From positions 310,001-374,000 of the forward strand of contig OZ240666.1 in assembly GCA_965198675.1 (NCBI GenBank): a DNA stretch of 64,000 nucleotides, written 5' to 3'. Both the position numbers and the translations under genes were made by a program. The notes under the pieces are model-generated. The model saw only the letters and a list, made by a program, of their open reading frames with translations, did not search any database and was not told the origin of the DNA. The stretch is from Prochloron sp965198675. Its GTDB lineage: Bacteria; Cyanobacteriota; Cyanobacteriia; Cyanobacteriales; Prochloraceae. This document shows positions 34,022 through 43,000 of this stretch, piece after piece (the stretch's first letter is position 1; each line of letters begins with the position of its first letter).

Positions 34022-35270
34022 CTAGAGCTTCAAAGGAATCTCGCACAACTGAACGTAATGTTGTTCAGTTTCTAGATTACAATAAAGCCCTGAGCCTCTA
34101 GGATCGATTACACAGATCCCCAAAGCAGCTATATTATTTGCACCATTGCGGTCTGCATCCAACTTAACTCCACAATGTCCACAAACAAATTTTTTTCCTT
34201 TCCGGTAAGACTTCCCTTTTTCTGGATGAATATGGAGACATTTACTGCAAGTCTGAGATGTATATGCAGGTGGAACAAACACTAAATCAACACCTTTAAT
34301 CAGACACTTATAGGTTATGTACTGTCTTAATTGGTAGAAAGCCCAATTGTTAGATAACCTTCTTTCTTTTTTACTTCTAGGAAGTTGGTTAGTTCCTTCT
34401 CTAATTCCTGTTAAGTCTTCCATCGCAATGGCTTGTCTGCTAGTTGCTGCTTGATCAACTAAACGGCGACTTATATTATGGTTTAACCAAGATTGGAATC
34501 GTTTCTCTTTGCCCGACAACCGTTGCTGAAGCTGACGACATCTTCTACGACTACTTCTTGTGCCTTTCGTTGCTTTCTTTTGGAGAATGGCTCTCGTCTT
34601 GGCGTAATGATTTCTTTTGTCAGTTATCTGCTTTCCATTCCATTTATCTCCTGAGCTTGTATGAGCAATATCTGTTCGACCCAAATCAACCCCTAAACAT
34701 TTCTTTGTAGTTGGTGGGACGCTAACGCGGGACGCCAAGGGCGGTTGCTTACGCAAAGCTTGCGCAATCAGGGCATAGGTTCTTAATTTGGATGTTAATA
34801 TAATAATCACCTGACCGGCGTTTAACTAAAGTTGCACTGGTTGGCTTCTGCCCCTTTAACTTTGCCTTTTGATAGTTCCCTATCAACAGAGAAAACCGCT
34901 CTCTGGAATTTAATAGTTTTAAACTCACAGACCAATCAGTCTCTTTAAAGGAGAAAATTCGAGCATCATAAGTAGCAGATGTAGGACTAAAACCTTTTAC
35001 CTTTCGCTTCTTTAGCCTTGCTGTTTTTCGATTAGCACAAACCCTCCGAATAGCCTGAATTGCTAGATTGGCTGACAACCCAAAGCTGGCCCGAACATCC
35101 TGATACACCAATGCTTGCATGGCGGTCTTGTTTACCATTTTTGGCTCGGTATTCTGGTTCACCCAGTCACAAGCGGAACTGAAGGCGAGTAGCGTTTCCT
35201 CGATTTCTTTAGCGACTTCGCTACTTACCTTCAGTTTGCAAGCTACAGTTATCGTCTGGGTTTCAGGCAT
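34022..35270 (-). pseudogene. tnpB: tnpB RNA-guided nuclease gene, interrupted
   Basis: The 5' piece (35270 to about 34770) gives the N-terminal domain (LFAFSSACDWVN type region, FSPTSATYDARIFSFKETDW, RRSGDYYINIQIK). The 3' piece (to 34022) has the RuvC residues D (CLGVDLGR), E (AIAMEDLTGI) and D (LDADRNGANN) and a zinc ribbon (QTCSKCLHIH, FVCGHCGV). A mini-repeat at 34729-34775 breaks the frame between them. The catalytic half is otherwise undamaged. Confidence 0.8.
34729..34775. repeat. Mini-hairpin repeat inside tnpB
   Basis: Sequence of the type 'gacgccaagggcggttgctt' plus 'acgcaaagcttgcgc'. Copies of its core occur at 46203-46226 (reversed) and 52386-52440. It forms a hairpin and has shifted the frame of tnpB. 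Confidence 0.7.
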
Positions 35271-35575
35271 TTAGTCTCAACTTTGGTGAACTATTATGAG
35301 TATAGCATGGTAGTTGGCGATTCGTCACCCATCTTATAAAGATGGGAATCCTCATCGCTGCGCTCTTCCTCCCCGGGACTCCCGCGCAAACGTTGAATGT
35401 AATTCTCGAAAGTAACTCGGTCATTAAAATTAGCTCCCACAAGACTTATCTCTAGTGTAACTTACATATAAGTTGTAAATCAAAAAAGCAGATTTTGCCC
35501 TCTGGACATCCTCTTGTGCTACAGTAGCAAAATATAGTTTATTTTTCTACTCATCACTATAACTATCCTCGTTCC

Positions 35576-35824
35576 ATGACAAAAAAAGAACCGTTGCGAT
35601 CTCTGGAATTTATGACGATTACAGATCGTCTGAAAATAATTGAGGCGGCAACAAGCCTTATTCGAGAGGATTTGAATCGTCAAAGTCCTACAACAACGAC
35701 AACATCTTCAGGGTTAAAAGATGCTGTTGACAAAATGGCGTCGTTATATGGCCCAAATACTGAACTAACTGAATTTACAGACCTGGATATTGAGGAATTT
35801 TACGATTATCAGGACTATGCATAG
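35576..35824 (+). CDS. Antitoxin of a MazF/PemK-type module
   Basis: 82 residues: LEFMTITDRLKIIEAATSLI, then a Thr/Ser-rich linker and an acidic tail (ELTEFTDLDIEEFYDYQDY) typical of antitoxins that wrap a MazF-like toxin. Its stop overlaps the ATG of the toxin gene (35817). No strong DNA-binding motif is visible, so the family name stays open. Confidence 0.65.
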   Translation: MTKKEPLRSLEFMTITDRLKIIEAATSLIREDLNRQSPTTTTTSSGLKDAVDKMASLYGPNTELTEFTDLDIEEFYDYQDYA

Positions 35825-36162
35825 AGGGCAAATTTGGCTATATAACGGTGGGAGATGAAATGGAAAAAACTCGTCCTGCTATTATTGTGAACAACGATAC
35901 TATTGGGGCATTGCGACTCAAGGTTATTGTTCCAGTTACAGGGTGGAGTGATGATTATATCGATGTACCTTGGTTGGTCAAGTTAACTCCTAATAATCGT
36001 AATGGTCTGAGTAAAATCTCTGCTGCTGATACGTTTCAGGTCCGGTCCATTGCTCAAGAAAGATTGATCCGGCAATTAGGAACCCTTTCTCTGCTGACAA
36101 TGAATACAATTACTATAGCGTTAGCAACCGTGTTGGACATTAAAATTACGTCACAAGAGTGA
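35817..36162 (+). pseudogene. PemK/MazF family toxin with a frame break near its start
   Basis: ATG at 35817 reads MHRGQIWLYN, then shifts frame. The body from 35848 reads VGDEMEKTRPAIIVNNDTIG, VIVPVTGW and LTPNNRNGLSKISAADTFQV, the MazF/PemK endoribonuclease fold. About ten bases that normally encode the LDP loop appear deleted at the join. A GTG at 35848 could start a shortened toxin without the first strand, probably inactive. Confidence 0.7.
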
Positions 36163-36339
36163 TGATAACTGTTAACTCTCCAGAAACTCAAATCATGCTG
36201 AGCTAGACTAAAAGACTTTCAGGCCAAGGGATTTGGCTCTTTAGAAGCTGTGACGGGAAGGTGTATGCAATAATAAATTTACTCTTCATAAAGGGTACCA
36301 AACGTTGTCCCAATTGCCCACCCTACGGACTACTACGGA

Positions 36340-36621
36340 CTACGGACTTGGCGATCGCGCCATTCCCTTTTTGTTTAAAAAATAGAGCGGGCCAGAGAAC
36401 CATTTCGGTGCGTTACCAACGCACCCTACAACTTTATGAGCACTTTTAGTTGAGCTTTCAGTTCTAGCAACAACCCAAGGAGAGTCAACATCGATAAACC
36501 AATTCTCGTCAATCAATTCTAAATTATGGTCAACAATGAGGTTAAGTTCACCTATTTCCACCTCATCAACAACTTTTTCTTCAAGAGATCCTCTCGGTTC
36601 TGCTTTTAGCAAAAAATCCAT
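36340..36621 (-). CDS. Hypothetical protein with repeat-derived tail
   Basis: 93 codons from ATG at 36621: MDFLLKAEPRGSLEEKVVDE, LNLIVDHNLELIDENWFIDV, DSPWVVARTE. The last 35 codons are read through a 'ggtgcgttaccaacgcaccc' palindrome and flanking sequence, so the original stop may have been lost. No family was recognised. Confidence 0.4.
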   Translation of the reverse strand: MDFLLKAEPRGSLEEKVVDEVEIGELNLIVDHNLELIDENWFIDVDSPWVVARTESSTKSAHKVVGCVGNAPKWFSGPLYFLNKKGMARSPSP

Positions 36622-36719
36622 TTATTACCTTGTTCTTCTTCTCTAGTATATCCTAGAGTAGCACTAACCAATTCCACCTGTAGGGGAGCTATGAAAGTAA
36701 TATTTTCATAAACAAACTC

Positions 36720-36893
36720 ACCTTTCAGTTACCAGTGACCAGTAATCACGTACCATGGTAGCAGCTCAACCTTGGGTTTGAGGCCCCCACCTTTCAGTTA
36801 CCAGTGACCAGTAATCACGTACCATGGTAGCAGCTCAACCTTGGGTTTGAGGCCCCCACCACTTATTTGGTGGCAAGCCACTTATTGGTGGAA
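36720..36893. repeat. Arm B of a distant inverted repeat
   Basis: Reverse complement of 13354-13548: two copies of a unit with 'cctttcagttaccagtgacc', 'cacgtaccatggtagcagct' and 'caaccttgggtttgaggccc', then 'ggtggcaagccacttattgg'. It directly borders the second heptamer array. Confidence 0.9.
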
Positions 36894-36999
36894 GGTAACT
36901 GGTAACTGGTAACTGGTAACTGGTAACTGGTAACTGGTAACTGGTAACTGGTAACTGGTAACTGGTAACTGGTAACTGGTAACTGGTAACTGGTAACTG
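36894..36999. repeat. Heptanucleotide tandem array (CTGGTAA)n
   Basis: About 15 perfect copies of CTGGTAA, the reverse complement of the TTACCAG array at 13017-13353. It ends in 'ctgtcatggtacaaggtcac', a tract also found near 19505. A minus-strand frame crosses the array and would encode repeats of SYQLPVT; this is a repeat artefact. Confidence 0.95.
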
Positions 37000-37425
37000 T
37001 CATGGTACAAGGTCACTGTTTTACCGTCAGAGTAACCCTGAATTTGGTAATGACATTTCTCTAGGTGTTTTAAGGCGAGAGTATTGGCATCAATTTGGGC
37101 TAAAATATTGTGACACTCATGCCAAACTCTGTGATTGTTAAAATTTATCATCTTGATCTGCTTATTTATTAATGCTTGGTCCTTACACCAGGAAAGTGTA
37201 ATATTTTATCTCGAAATTTTCCAGGAAAACGGCTATCTCCTCCTTTTCCGAGCACCTTTGATTTTAGCTCAAAACCTTTTTTTTGTGAAGGGACAAGACC
37301 ATTTCGTGAGAGGGTACTCTCCCTTTATCAATAGCTTTTAAGTGATCGCCATTAGGATCATATTTTTGGCCGAGGTTGATTTGCTTTTTGCCAAAAGAGA
37401 CTAACAGACCATTCTTGGTTCGATA

Positions 37426-38580
37426 TAGCGCGTCTAAATCATTTGTGCAAATCGTGACTTTTGTGCTATGATGCCTTCAAACCAAACAAAAAGAGGATAA
37501 AATCATGTTAATGAATGATAAGAATCATCCTAATTTTACTAAAATACAGGAATTGAATGAGTTTATTCACAACACTAAGAATTTAAAAGAATGGAAAAGA
37601 GTACAAGCAGTAAAATTGAGATTATTGGGGTTGGATTATAAAAGTATTGAAGTAAGTTTAGGTGTTTCAACAAGCTTTATTGCCCAAACACAGAGAAAAT
37701 ATTTGCTACAAGGTGTATCGGGATTAAGCCTGGGACATCAAGGTTCAAGAAGTTACCTAACTAGGGAGCAAAAAAAAGAAATTATAAAATGGCTCCAGCC
37801 ACCAGAAAGACGTAACATTTCTGAATTAGAAAGACATCTTATAGAAGAATATGATGTCCTATTTAGGTCAAAAGAGAGTTATTATCAAATCTTGCGAAAC
37901 GCCAATTTAACATGGCAGAAAGGCAATAAAGAAAATCCCAGAAAAAATCCAGCTCGTATCAAAGAAAGAAATAAAGAATTAGCTGCTATATTACGCGATA
38001 GCCTCGATAAGATAAAAGCTGAAAAACTTGTGGTATATGCTTTAGATGAGTGTCACCTTCAAGGCGATGAGATTTGTGGTTACCTTTGGGGAGACAAAAA
38101 AAAACGAGAAATTGTTAAGATTGATAATTATAGAGCTAGACAAACTTACTATGGTGCTTTAAACATTTGGAATAATGAATTTATTGTTTGTCCTTATCCC
38201 AGCGGCAATGGACAAAATACTGTGAAATTTGTTGAAGAGATAAAGAATCGTCATCCTAACCAACAAATTATGTTACTTTGGGATGGTGCGTCATATCATA
38301 AAGGAGAGGAAATGAAAAAAATCTTAGCCAAATATAATGATGGATTAGCCAAAGATGAATGGTTGATTATTTGTGAATTGTTTGCTCCTTATAGTCCGGA
38401 AGAAAATCCTGTAGAGGGAATTTGGTTACAAGCCAAGAATTTTTTGAGACGTTTTTATTACAAATGTAAAAATTTTACAGTTGTGAAAAGATTGTTCAAG
38501 CTATTTTTGGCTCTCAAACTTTTCAATCCGGAGAGATTGGAACGATACGATGTGTTTGCACAAATCATTTAGGCTCGCTA
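37426..38580 (+). mobile_element. IS630-family element, copy 1
   Basis: 1155 bases, flanked by TA duplications (37424-37425, 38581-38582). The imperfect terminal inverted repeats are 'tagcgcgtctaaatcatttg' and, on the other strand, 'tagcgagcctaaatgatttg'. It is the same length as copy 2 (54025-55179) and almost identical to it. It sits inside an older gene. Confidence 0.93.
37505..38572 (+). CDS. IS630 family transposase
   Basis: 355 residues: N-terminal helix-turn-helix region (about 20-140, LRLLGLDYKSIEVSLGVSTS) and a DDE catalytic domain with D in YALDECHLQG, D in MLLWDGASYHKG and E in YSPEENPVEGIW. 'agaggataaa' precedes the ATG. It differs from copy 2 by one residue (Ile for Thr in LIICELF). 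It is intact, so it could be active. Confidence 0.95.
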   Translation: MLMNDKNHPNFTKIQELNEFIHNTKNLKEWKRVQAVKLRLLGLDYKSIEVSLGVSTSFIAQTQRKYLLQGVSGLSLGHQGSRSYLTREQKKEIIKWLQPPERRNISELERHLIEEYDVLFRSKESYYQILRNANLTWQKGNKENPRKNPARIKERNKELAAILRDSLDKIKAEKLVVYALDECHLQGDEICGYLWGDKKKREIVKIDNYRARQTYYGALNIWNNEFIVCPYPSGNGQNTVKFVEEIKNRHPNQQIMLLWDGASYHKGEEMKKILAKYNDGLAKDEWLIICELFAPYSPEENPVEGIWLQAKNFLRRFYYKCKNFTVVKRLFKLFLALKLFNPERLERYDVFAQII

Positions 38581-38666
38581 TATACTGTATCAATTTGAAT
38601 GTCCCACCAGCTTTGATTTGGTAGACTTTGTCTTTCAATCTCTTCTGTAGTCAAGTCAATAAACCA

Positions 38667-40418
38667 TTAACTATCAACCGCCAGTTCAAAAGCATCATGG
38701 ACTATCCCAAGAGCTTTATTTCCTTCAGACTCAGCAATGACACAACTAACTTTAATCTCGGAAGTAGCAATCATCTGAATATTAATACCCCCTTCTGCTA
38801 ATGCAGTAAAAAACCGAGCGGCAACTCCCGGTCTTGCTACCATTCCCGCTCCAACTATACTCAGTTTAGCAATGTTATCATCCACCAGAATATTCTCAAA
38901 ATCCACAGTCTTGGCCAAATCCTCCAAAGCAGACTTAGCCCTCTGAGCATCCTCTTGTGCTACAGTAAAAGCAATATCTCGGGTATCAACTCCATCCCTA
39001 GCCCGACAGCGCTGAGATTGAATAATCGTATCCACGCTAATCTTCTTATCTGCTAGGGTACCAAAAATTTTGGCCGCCATTCCCGAGATATCAGGAACAC
39101 CAAGAATGGCTAACCGAGCCTGATTGTGATCCAGAGCAACCCCCCTAACGGGAGGATACTCATTAGGAGCAGTAGTAGTTTCAGTATAATTGTTCACTGC
39201 AAAAGCACGGCAAAGAGCAGCAAGTGCTTCATCGCAGTCTTGTTCGTCTATAACGCAACTCACCTTCACTTCCGAGGTAGAAATCATCTGGATATTAATT
39301 CGGGCTGCTGCCAAAGTGGAGAACATTTGCGCTGCAACCCCGCTCCGTCCAATCATCCCTGCCCCCACAATTTCTACCTTAGCAATTGCGGGATCTACTT
39401 TTACCTCAACCTCCGGGAAAACTTTCCTTGCTGCTGCCTCTGCTTTATCTAAATCTTCTGTCAAGACAGTAAAGGCAATATCATTGCTATTACCTTCGTG
39501 AATGGATTGAATAATCAAATCCACATCTACCCCCTGACGGGCAATTTCCCCGAAAAGGCTGGCTGCCACTCCCGGGCGATCCGCTACGCGGAGCAAAGCC
39601 ACCTTAGCTAGGTTGCGCTGGAATTGTACTCCATCTACTGCCTTGGTAATTTCCAATCCAGTCAAAGAACGAGGTTTGGGCACCTGGGAAACTACATGGG
39701 TACCCGGTGCGTCGCTGTAACTTGATAATACAGTTAAAGGGACTCCATAGTTCCGGGCAATTTCTACTGCCCGAGGATGAAGTACCTTGGCTCCCAAACT
39801 GGCCAACTCTAGCATTTCATCACAAGTAATGGATTCTATCAATCGCGCCGATGGCACCAAACGGGGGTCTGTGGTGAAAATACCATCCACATCGGTATAG
39901 ATTTGGCACTGCTGTGCCTGTAAAGATGCTGCTAATGCTACTGCTGAAGTATCGGACCCCCCCCTTCCCAGGGTGGTAATTTCCCTGTCATCTCTGGTGC
40001 TAATACCTTGGAACCCAGCTACCACTACTACCTCTTCCAGCTCTAAATGACGTTGAATCCGTTCTGTTTTGATTTTCAGAATGCGGGCACGGCTGTGTTC
40101 TGCTTCCGTCACAATCCCTGCTTGCGCCCCGGTGAGGGAAATAGCTCCTTGTCCTAACTCATGTAAAGCCATGGAGAGGAGGGCGATGGTCACCTGTTCT
40201 CCGGTAGAGAGGAGCATATCCATTTCCCGACTACTAGGGGAGGAGGAAATTTGCTGGGCTAAATTGACCAAAGTATCGGTGCTGTTGCCCATGGCGGAAA
40301 CTACCACCACTACTGTGTTCCCTTTTGCAACTGTTTTGCTAACCCTTTGAGCAACTGCTTGGATTCGTTCTACCGAACCGACGGAGGTGCCGCCGTATTT
40401 TTGGACAATTAAAGCCAT
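38667..40418 (-). CDS. lysC: Aspartate kinase
   Basis: About 583 residues from ATG at 40418, which has AGAGGAG just upstream. It phosphorylates aspartate at the entry to Lys, Thr and Met synthesis. The kinase domain starts MALIVQKYGGTSVGSVERIQ and contains TTLGRGGSDTSA. It is followed by four ACT domains (two pairs, about 265-420 and 435-580), the long cyanobacterial layout. It lies 22 bases after a Uma2-family gene, suggesting one transcript. The C-terminus is complete. Confidence 0.96.
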   Translation of the reverse strand: MALIVQKYGGTSVGSVERIQAVAQRVSKTVAKGNTVVVVVSAMGNSTDTLVNLAQQISSSPSSREMDMLLSTGEQVTIALLSMALHELGQGAISLTGAQAGIVTEAEHSRARILKIKTERIQRHLELEEVVVVAGFQGISTRDDREITTLGRGGSDTSAVALAASLQAQQCQIYTDVDGIFTTDPRLVPSARLIESITCDEMLELASLGAKVLHPRAVEIARNYGVPLTVLSSYSDAPGTHVVSQVPKPRSLTGLEITKAVDGVQFQRNLAKVALLRVADRPGVAASLFGEIARQGVDVDLIIQSIHEGNSNDIAFTVLTEDLDKAEAAARKVFPEVEVKVDPAIAKVEIVGAGMIGRSGVAAQMFSTLAAARINIQMISTSEVKVSCVIDEQDCDEALAALCRAFAVNNYTETTTAPNEYPPVRGVALDHNQARLAILGVPDISGMAAKIFGTLADKKISVDTIIQSQRCRARDGVDTRDIAFTVAQEDAQRAKSALEDLAKTVDFENILVDDNIAKLSIVGAGMVARPGVAARFFTALAEGGINIQMIATSEIKVSCVIAESEGNKALGIVHDAFELAVDS

Positions 40419-40440
40419 AATTTCTCCTCTACAGGTCAAC

Positions 40441-41142
40441 TCATTTTATTTGATTTTGTAGGAGCTGGACAAAATCAGCGTGTTGAGGGGAATTGAGTCC
40501 CTCTTGCAATACTGCTACCACTGGTATCATATCTTGAGCTAATAATGCTTCAGTTGCTAACCACAAACCAGGGAAAACTTGCGATCGCACTATTTGGGAA
40601 TCATCGGGTTGTAAAAGAACGTATTTTCCTTCCCTCAGTTCAAACCAATCTACTTTATGTTCAAGAATTTGCCATATAATATATTCTTGTATACCATTGC
40701 GTTCATAGGCTAGTTTCTTGTCGTGGAAGTCGTAACTAGCACTTGATGCTGCTATTTCCACTACTAATTCCGGCGCTCCTTCTATATAGTCATCTGCTGT
40801 AATGCGGGATCGTCCCCCCACACTTTCATCCATTAATAATACCCCATCGGGCTGAGGTTCGTTTTCTAAATCTAAACGCAATGTAGGCTCTATACCTAAT
40901 TTTACTCCAAAAGTAGCCATACGGTAAGTCCAGAGCCAACCGATCATGTTAGCATGGGGTTGTGCGTGGCTCTGAAAACGTAATGGGGATGCCATATAGA
41001 CGACTCCTTCTATTAGTTCCGCCTTTTTATCTTGAGCCATAGCGGCGTACCTGCGCTCGAACTCTAGACGAGAGAGCCTATCTCCATTTTCTAGCCAAGG
41101 GAGCAAGGGTTGCTCCTCTTGCAATACTTGTCCTACCATCAT
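40441..41142 (-). CDS. Uma2 family endonuclease-like protein (DUF820)
   Basis: 233 residues. The PD-(D/E)XK fold pattern is IEGVVYMASPLRFQSHAQPH, then PQPDGVLLMD with the Asp and PELVVEIAASSASYDFHDKK with Glu and Lys. Uma2 genes are greatly expanded in cyanobacteria and their function is unproven. The gene precedes lysC. Its first 45 codons and leader are duplicated at 42750-42907. Confidence 0.85.
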   Translation of the reverse strand: MMVGQVLQEEQPLLPWLENGDRLSRLEFERRYAAMAQDKKAELIEGVVYMASPLRFQSHAQPHANMIGWLWTYRMATFGVKLGIEPTLRLDLENEPQPDGVLLMDESVGGRSRITADDYIEGAPELVVEIAASSASYDFHDKKLAYERNGIQEYIIWQILEHKVDWFELREGKYVLLQPDDSQIVRSQVFPGLWLATEALLAQDMIPVVAVLQEGLNSPQHADFVQLLQNQIK

Positions 41143-41487
41143 CCCAACTCTACTGCAACCCTATGATTATAGCGCGGTCGGCGAAGCCGCACTCTTAGTG
41201 ATCGCGTTGGAACATGGACTCCGGAACTGGGAACAGTAGGGCGGACAAGATAAATTTTCCCAATTTTCTCGCCACTTGTCTCTAAACCTTGCCCACCGAC
41301 ATTAATAAGGATAAATTGTATCAATTATCTCTATTTTCTCTCTCAACTTGTCCCCTAGATATGGAAGGTGGGGAATGCAACAGATAAAGATATCTTGGAG
41401 GGGGTAAAAAACGGTAGCATTGCCCACCCTACTATATAGGAGGTTGTACTCAACTTATTGGTTTGACTGGCTGTGAATTCAAGCAGG
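41143..41487. repeat. Spacer with dispersed repeats
   Basis: Contains the 'taaaccttgcccaccgacat' unit (41282-41308), and 'gtggggaatgc...cattgcccaccctac' arms (about 41370-41432) that can pair. No gene was recognised. Confidence 0.6.
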
Positions 41488-41700
41488 TTAGCGGGGGAGG
41501 ATGTTAAGGTCTTCCGAAGAAATCTGAGATATAAGATCAGGAAGGTCTTTCGTTTGTGACATTAATGCGAGTATAATACCAAGAAGGGTTACGGAAAAAC
41601 TGATGAGGAATCCAGCCCAAACACCAATACTCCCAAATATGGTGCCAAGCAGTAGTACACTACCAAGACCCAAAATCCAATAGAACATAAAAACCAGTAA
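41488..41700 (-). pseudogene. Membrane-protein tail fragment
   Basis: A minus-strand frame encodes two hydrophobic segments (MFYWILGLGSVLLLGTIFGS and GVWAGFLISFSVTLLGIILA) and a short polar tail. It overlaps the end of the nucleotide-hydrolase-like frame in another phase, with no own start or ribosome site. It is probably the 3' end of a membrane protein joined by deletion. Confidence 0.4.
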
Positions 41701-41932
41701 CATCGGTGTCCCGTTGCGTAACCCTGTCTGGGGTAAACAAATAGGTATCAACGCCGAATTTTTCCTCCAAATGAGCAGAGAAAACGTTGTATTTTTTAGA
41801 TAGGAGCTGCTCAATCACTAGAGCGATTGAGTTTTTGAGCGGTTGGTCGAAACCTTTTTCTCCGAGTGCATATTGAATCGGCCCGCCAACGAAAATATTT
41901 AGTTGATTAGCACTTAGTTGAACTGACTTCAT
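41660..41932 (-). pseudogene. N-terminal part of a nucleoside deoxyribosyltransferase-like protein
   Basis: 90 codons: NIFVGGPIQYALGEKGFDQP, LKNSIALVIEQLLSKKYNVF, SAHLEEKFGVDTYLFTPDRV. The opening glycine-rich strand and the helix that follows are those of nucleoside 2-deoxyribosyltransferase-like proteins (about 140-160 residues). The expected later motifs are missing and the frame runs out. ATG start at 41932 is plausible. Confidence 0.45.
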
Positions 41933-41953
41933 GTCTTTCGACTCTCCTCTTAC

Positions 41954-42700
41954 CTAACCTTGTTGAAGTTTGCTGCCCATCTTGGTGTGGGAGGACAAAA
42001 GACGGCTACGTTCGGGAATTTCAACCAAAGTTTCCAATTCCTTCAGCGCATTTTTACCTACCCAACGCTCTGCCCTATTTGTTCTCTCACAGAGTTCAGC
42101 AGCTAGTACGATCGCTTTTTCCTGAGTGGAAAAGTCCTTCTTCCCGATTTCTCGCAAAGCCCAACTAATTGCCTTTTTTACATAGTTTCTTGAGTCACTG
42201 GCGTAGTCTCGAATTAATGCAAGATACAACTCAATCACATCGTCAGCAATATCTGGCTGGTGAATTGCTAACATAGCAATTAAAGAAAAGGCTGCTCGCC
42301 GAAAAAACTCCCGATTATCTCTTGCCCAGTTAGGAATTTTTTCGATGCAAGAAGGCATATGGCGAAACAGATTGTTGCACAAGTGGTCGCATAAATCCCA
42401 GGAAACCACATCTTCAAGCCAATTCTCAATAACTGCCTCGGTCATCTTATCTGGTTGGGCCACAAGAACCGCTAACAGTTTCGCTTCGTGGAAGCCAGAC
42501 TTCCACAGGTCTAGTGCCAGCTTCTGGTTCCGACCAATTTGCTTTCCGAGCTTGCGGATTCTGGCAGTAGGTATCCCTATTGCCATGTCAGTGGGTACAC
42601 CCATACGTCCTACACTTTTTTTGTGCGCCTCGGTTCCTATGGTTTTGAGATACCCAATGATTTCTGGAACTGAGGATTCAGAACTGATTTGGAGTTGCAT
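41954..42700 (-). CDS. AlkD-like DNA alkylation repair protein
   Basis: 248 residues built of HEAT-like helices, complete. Recognisable stretches are MGVPTDMAIGIPTARIRKLG, SGFHEAKLLAVLVAQPDKMT, VVSWDLCDHLCNNLF and RDYASDSRNYVKKAISWALR. AlkD-type enzymes remove alkylated bases such as 3- and 7-methylpurines; W and D residues of the VVSWDLCD helix fit the active-site surface. It stands between fragments of other genes and begins just beside a duplicated Uma2 fragment. Confidence 0.88.
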   Translation of the reverse strand: MQLQISSESSVPEIIGYLKTIGTEAHKKSVGRMGVPTDMAIGIPTARIRKLGKQIGRNQKLALDLWKSGFHEAKLLAVLVAQPDKMTEAVIENWLEDVVSWDLCDHLCNNLFRHMPSCIEKIPNWARDNREFFRRAAFSLIAMLAIHQPDIADDVIELYLALIRDYASDSRNYVKKAISWALREIGKKDFSTQEKAIVLAAELCERTNRAERWVGKNALKELETLVEIPERSRLLSSHTKMGSKLQQG

Positions 42701-42749
42701 TAACCACTATTCCTTTTAACGAATTCCCGTTCGTTCCCATGGCGCAGAT

Positions 42750-42882
42750 CTATTAGTTCCGCCTTTTTATCTTGAGCCATAGCGGCGTAACGTCGCTCGA
42801 ATTCTGGACGAGAGAGCCTATCTCCATTTTCTAGCCAAGGGAGCAAGGGTTGCTCCTCTTGCAATACTTGTCCTACCATCAT
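42750..42882 (-). pseudogene. Duplicated 5' end of the Uma2 gene
   Basis: The first 44 codons (MMVGQVLQEEQPLLPWLENG, FERRYAAMAQDKKAELI) are almost identical to the Uma2 gene at 40441-41142; the similarity continues about 25 bases upstream into the leader. After AELI the frame leaves the family. The copy lies about 1.75 kb from the source in the same orientation, with the AlkD-like gene between. Confidence 0.85.
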
Positions 42883-43000
42883 CCCAACTCTACTGCAATC
42901 CTATGATTATATAGCATGAGCAAAAATTATGCAACACCAGCCTCGGCGCATTACGCTATAATGAATGGATATGTTAATCTGCTACAAATCGAAAACAGCA

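Larger units (their letters stand above)
33979..35398 (-). mobile_element. IS605-type element carrying only tnpB (IS1341-like)
   Basis: About 1.42 kb, bounded by the two halves of the DUF433 gene. It has no terminal inverted repeats but end hairpins ('cccatcttataaagatggg' near 35330 and 'ctcccgtccg...cgacgggag' near 33982-34012). Insertion is 3' to ATTAC, in line with target-specific IS200/IS605 insertion. It contains no tnpA, so mobility would need TnpA in trans. Confidence 0.75.
33781..35424 (-). pseudogene. DUF433 antitoxin gene split by an IS605-type element
   Basis: The 5' piece at 35399-35424 reads MTELLSRIT. The 3' piece at 33781-33978 reads ITPKQCGGRLCIRGMRIRVS, then LSEKEILQEMPDLEAEDLRA and LNHPVLVP. 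Removing 33979-35398 restores one continuous DUF433 protein, with ATTAC at the junction present on both sides. It preceded the DUF5615 toxin, now also damaged. Confidence 0.8.
37264..38662 (-). pseudogene. Unidentified gene interrupted by IS630
   Basis: Minus-strand coding pieces on both sides of the IS join in frame once the element and one TA are removed: FIDLTTEEIERQSLPNQSWW, DIQIDT, then VYRTKNGLLVSFGKKQINLG and QKYDPNGDHLKAIDKGRVPS, ending KKKVLS. There is no ATG before FIDL, so the 5' end is also missing. No family was recognised. Confidence 0.6.
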
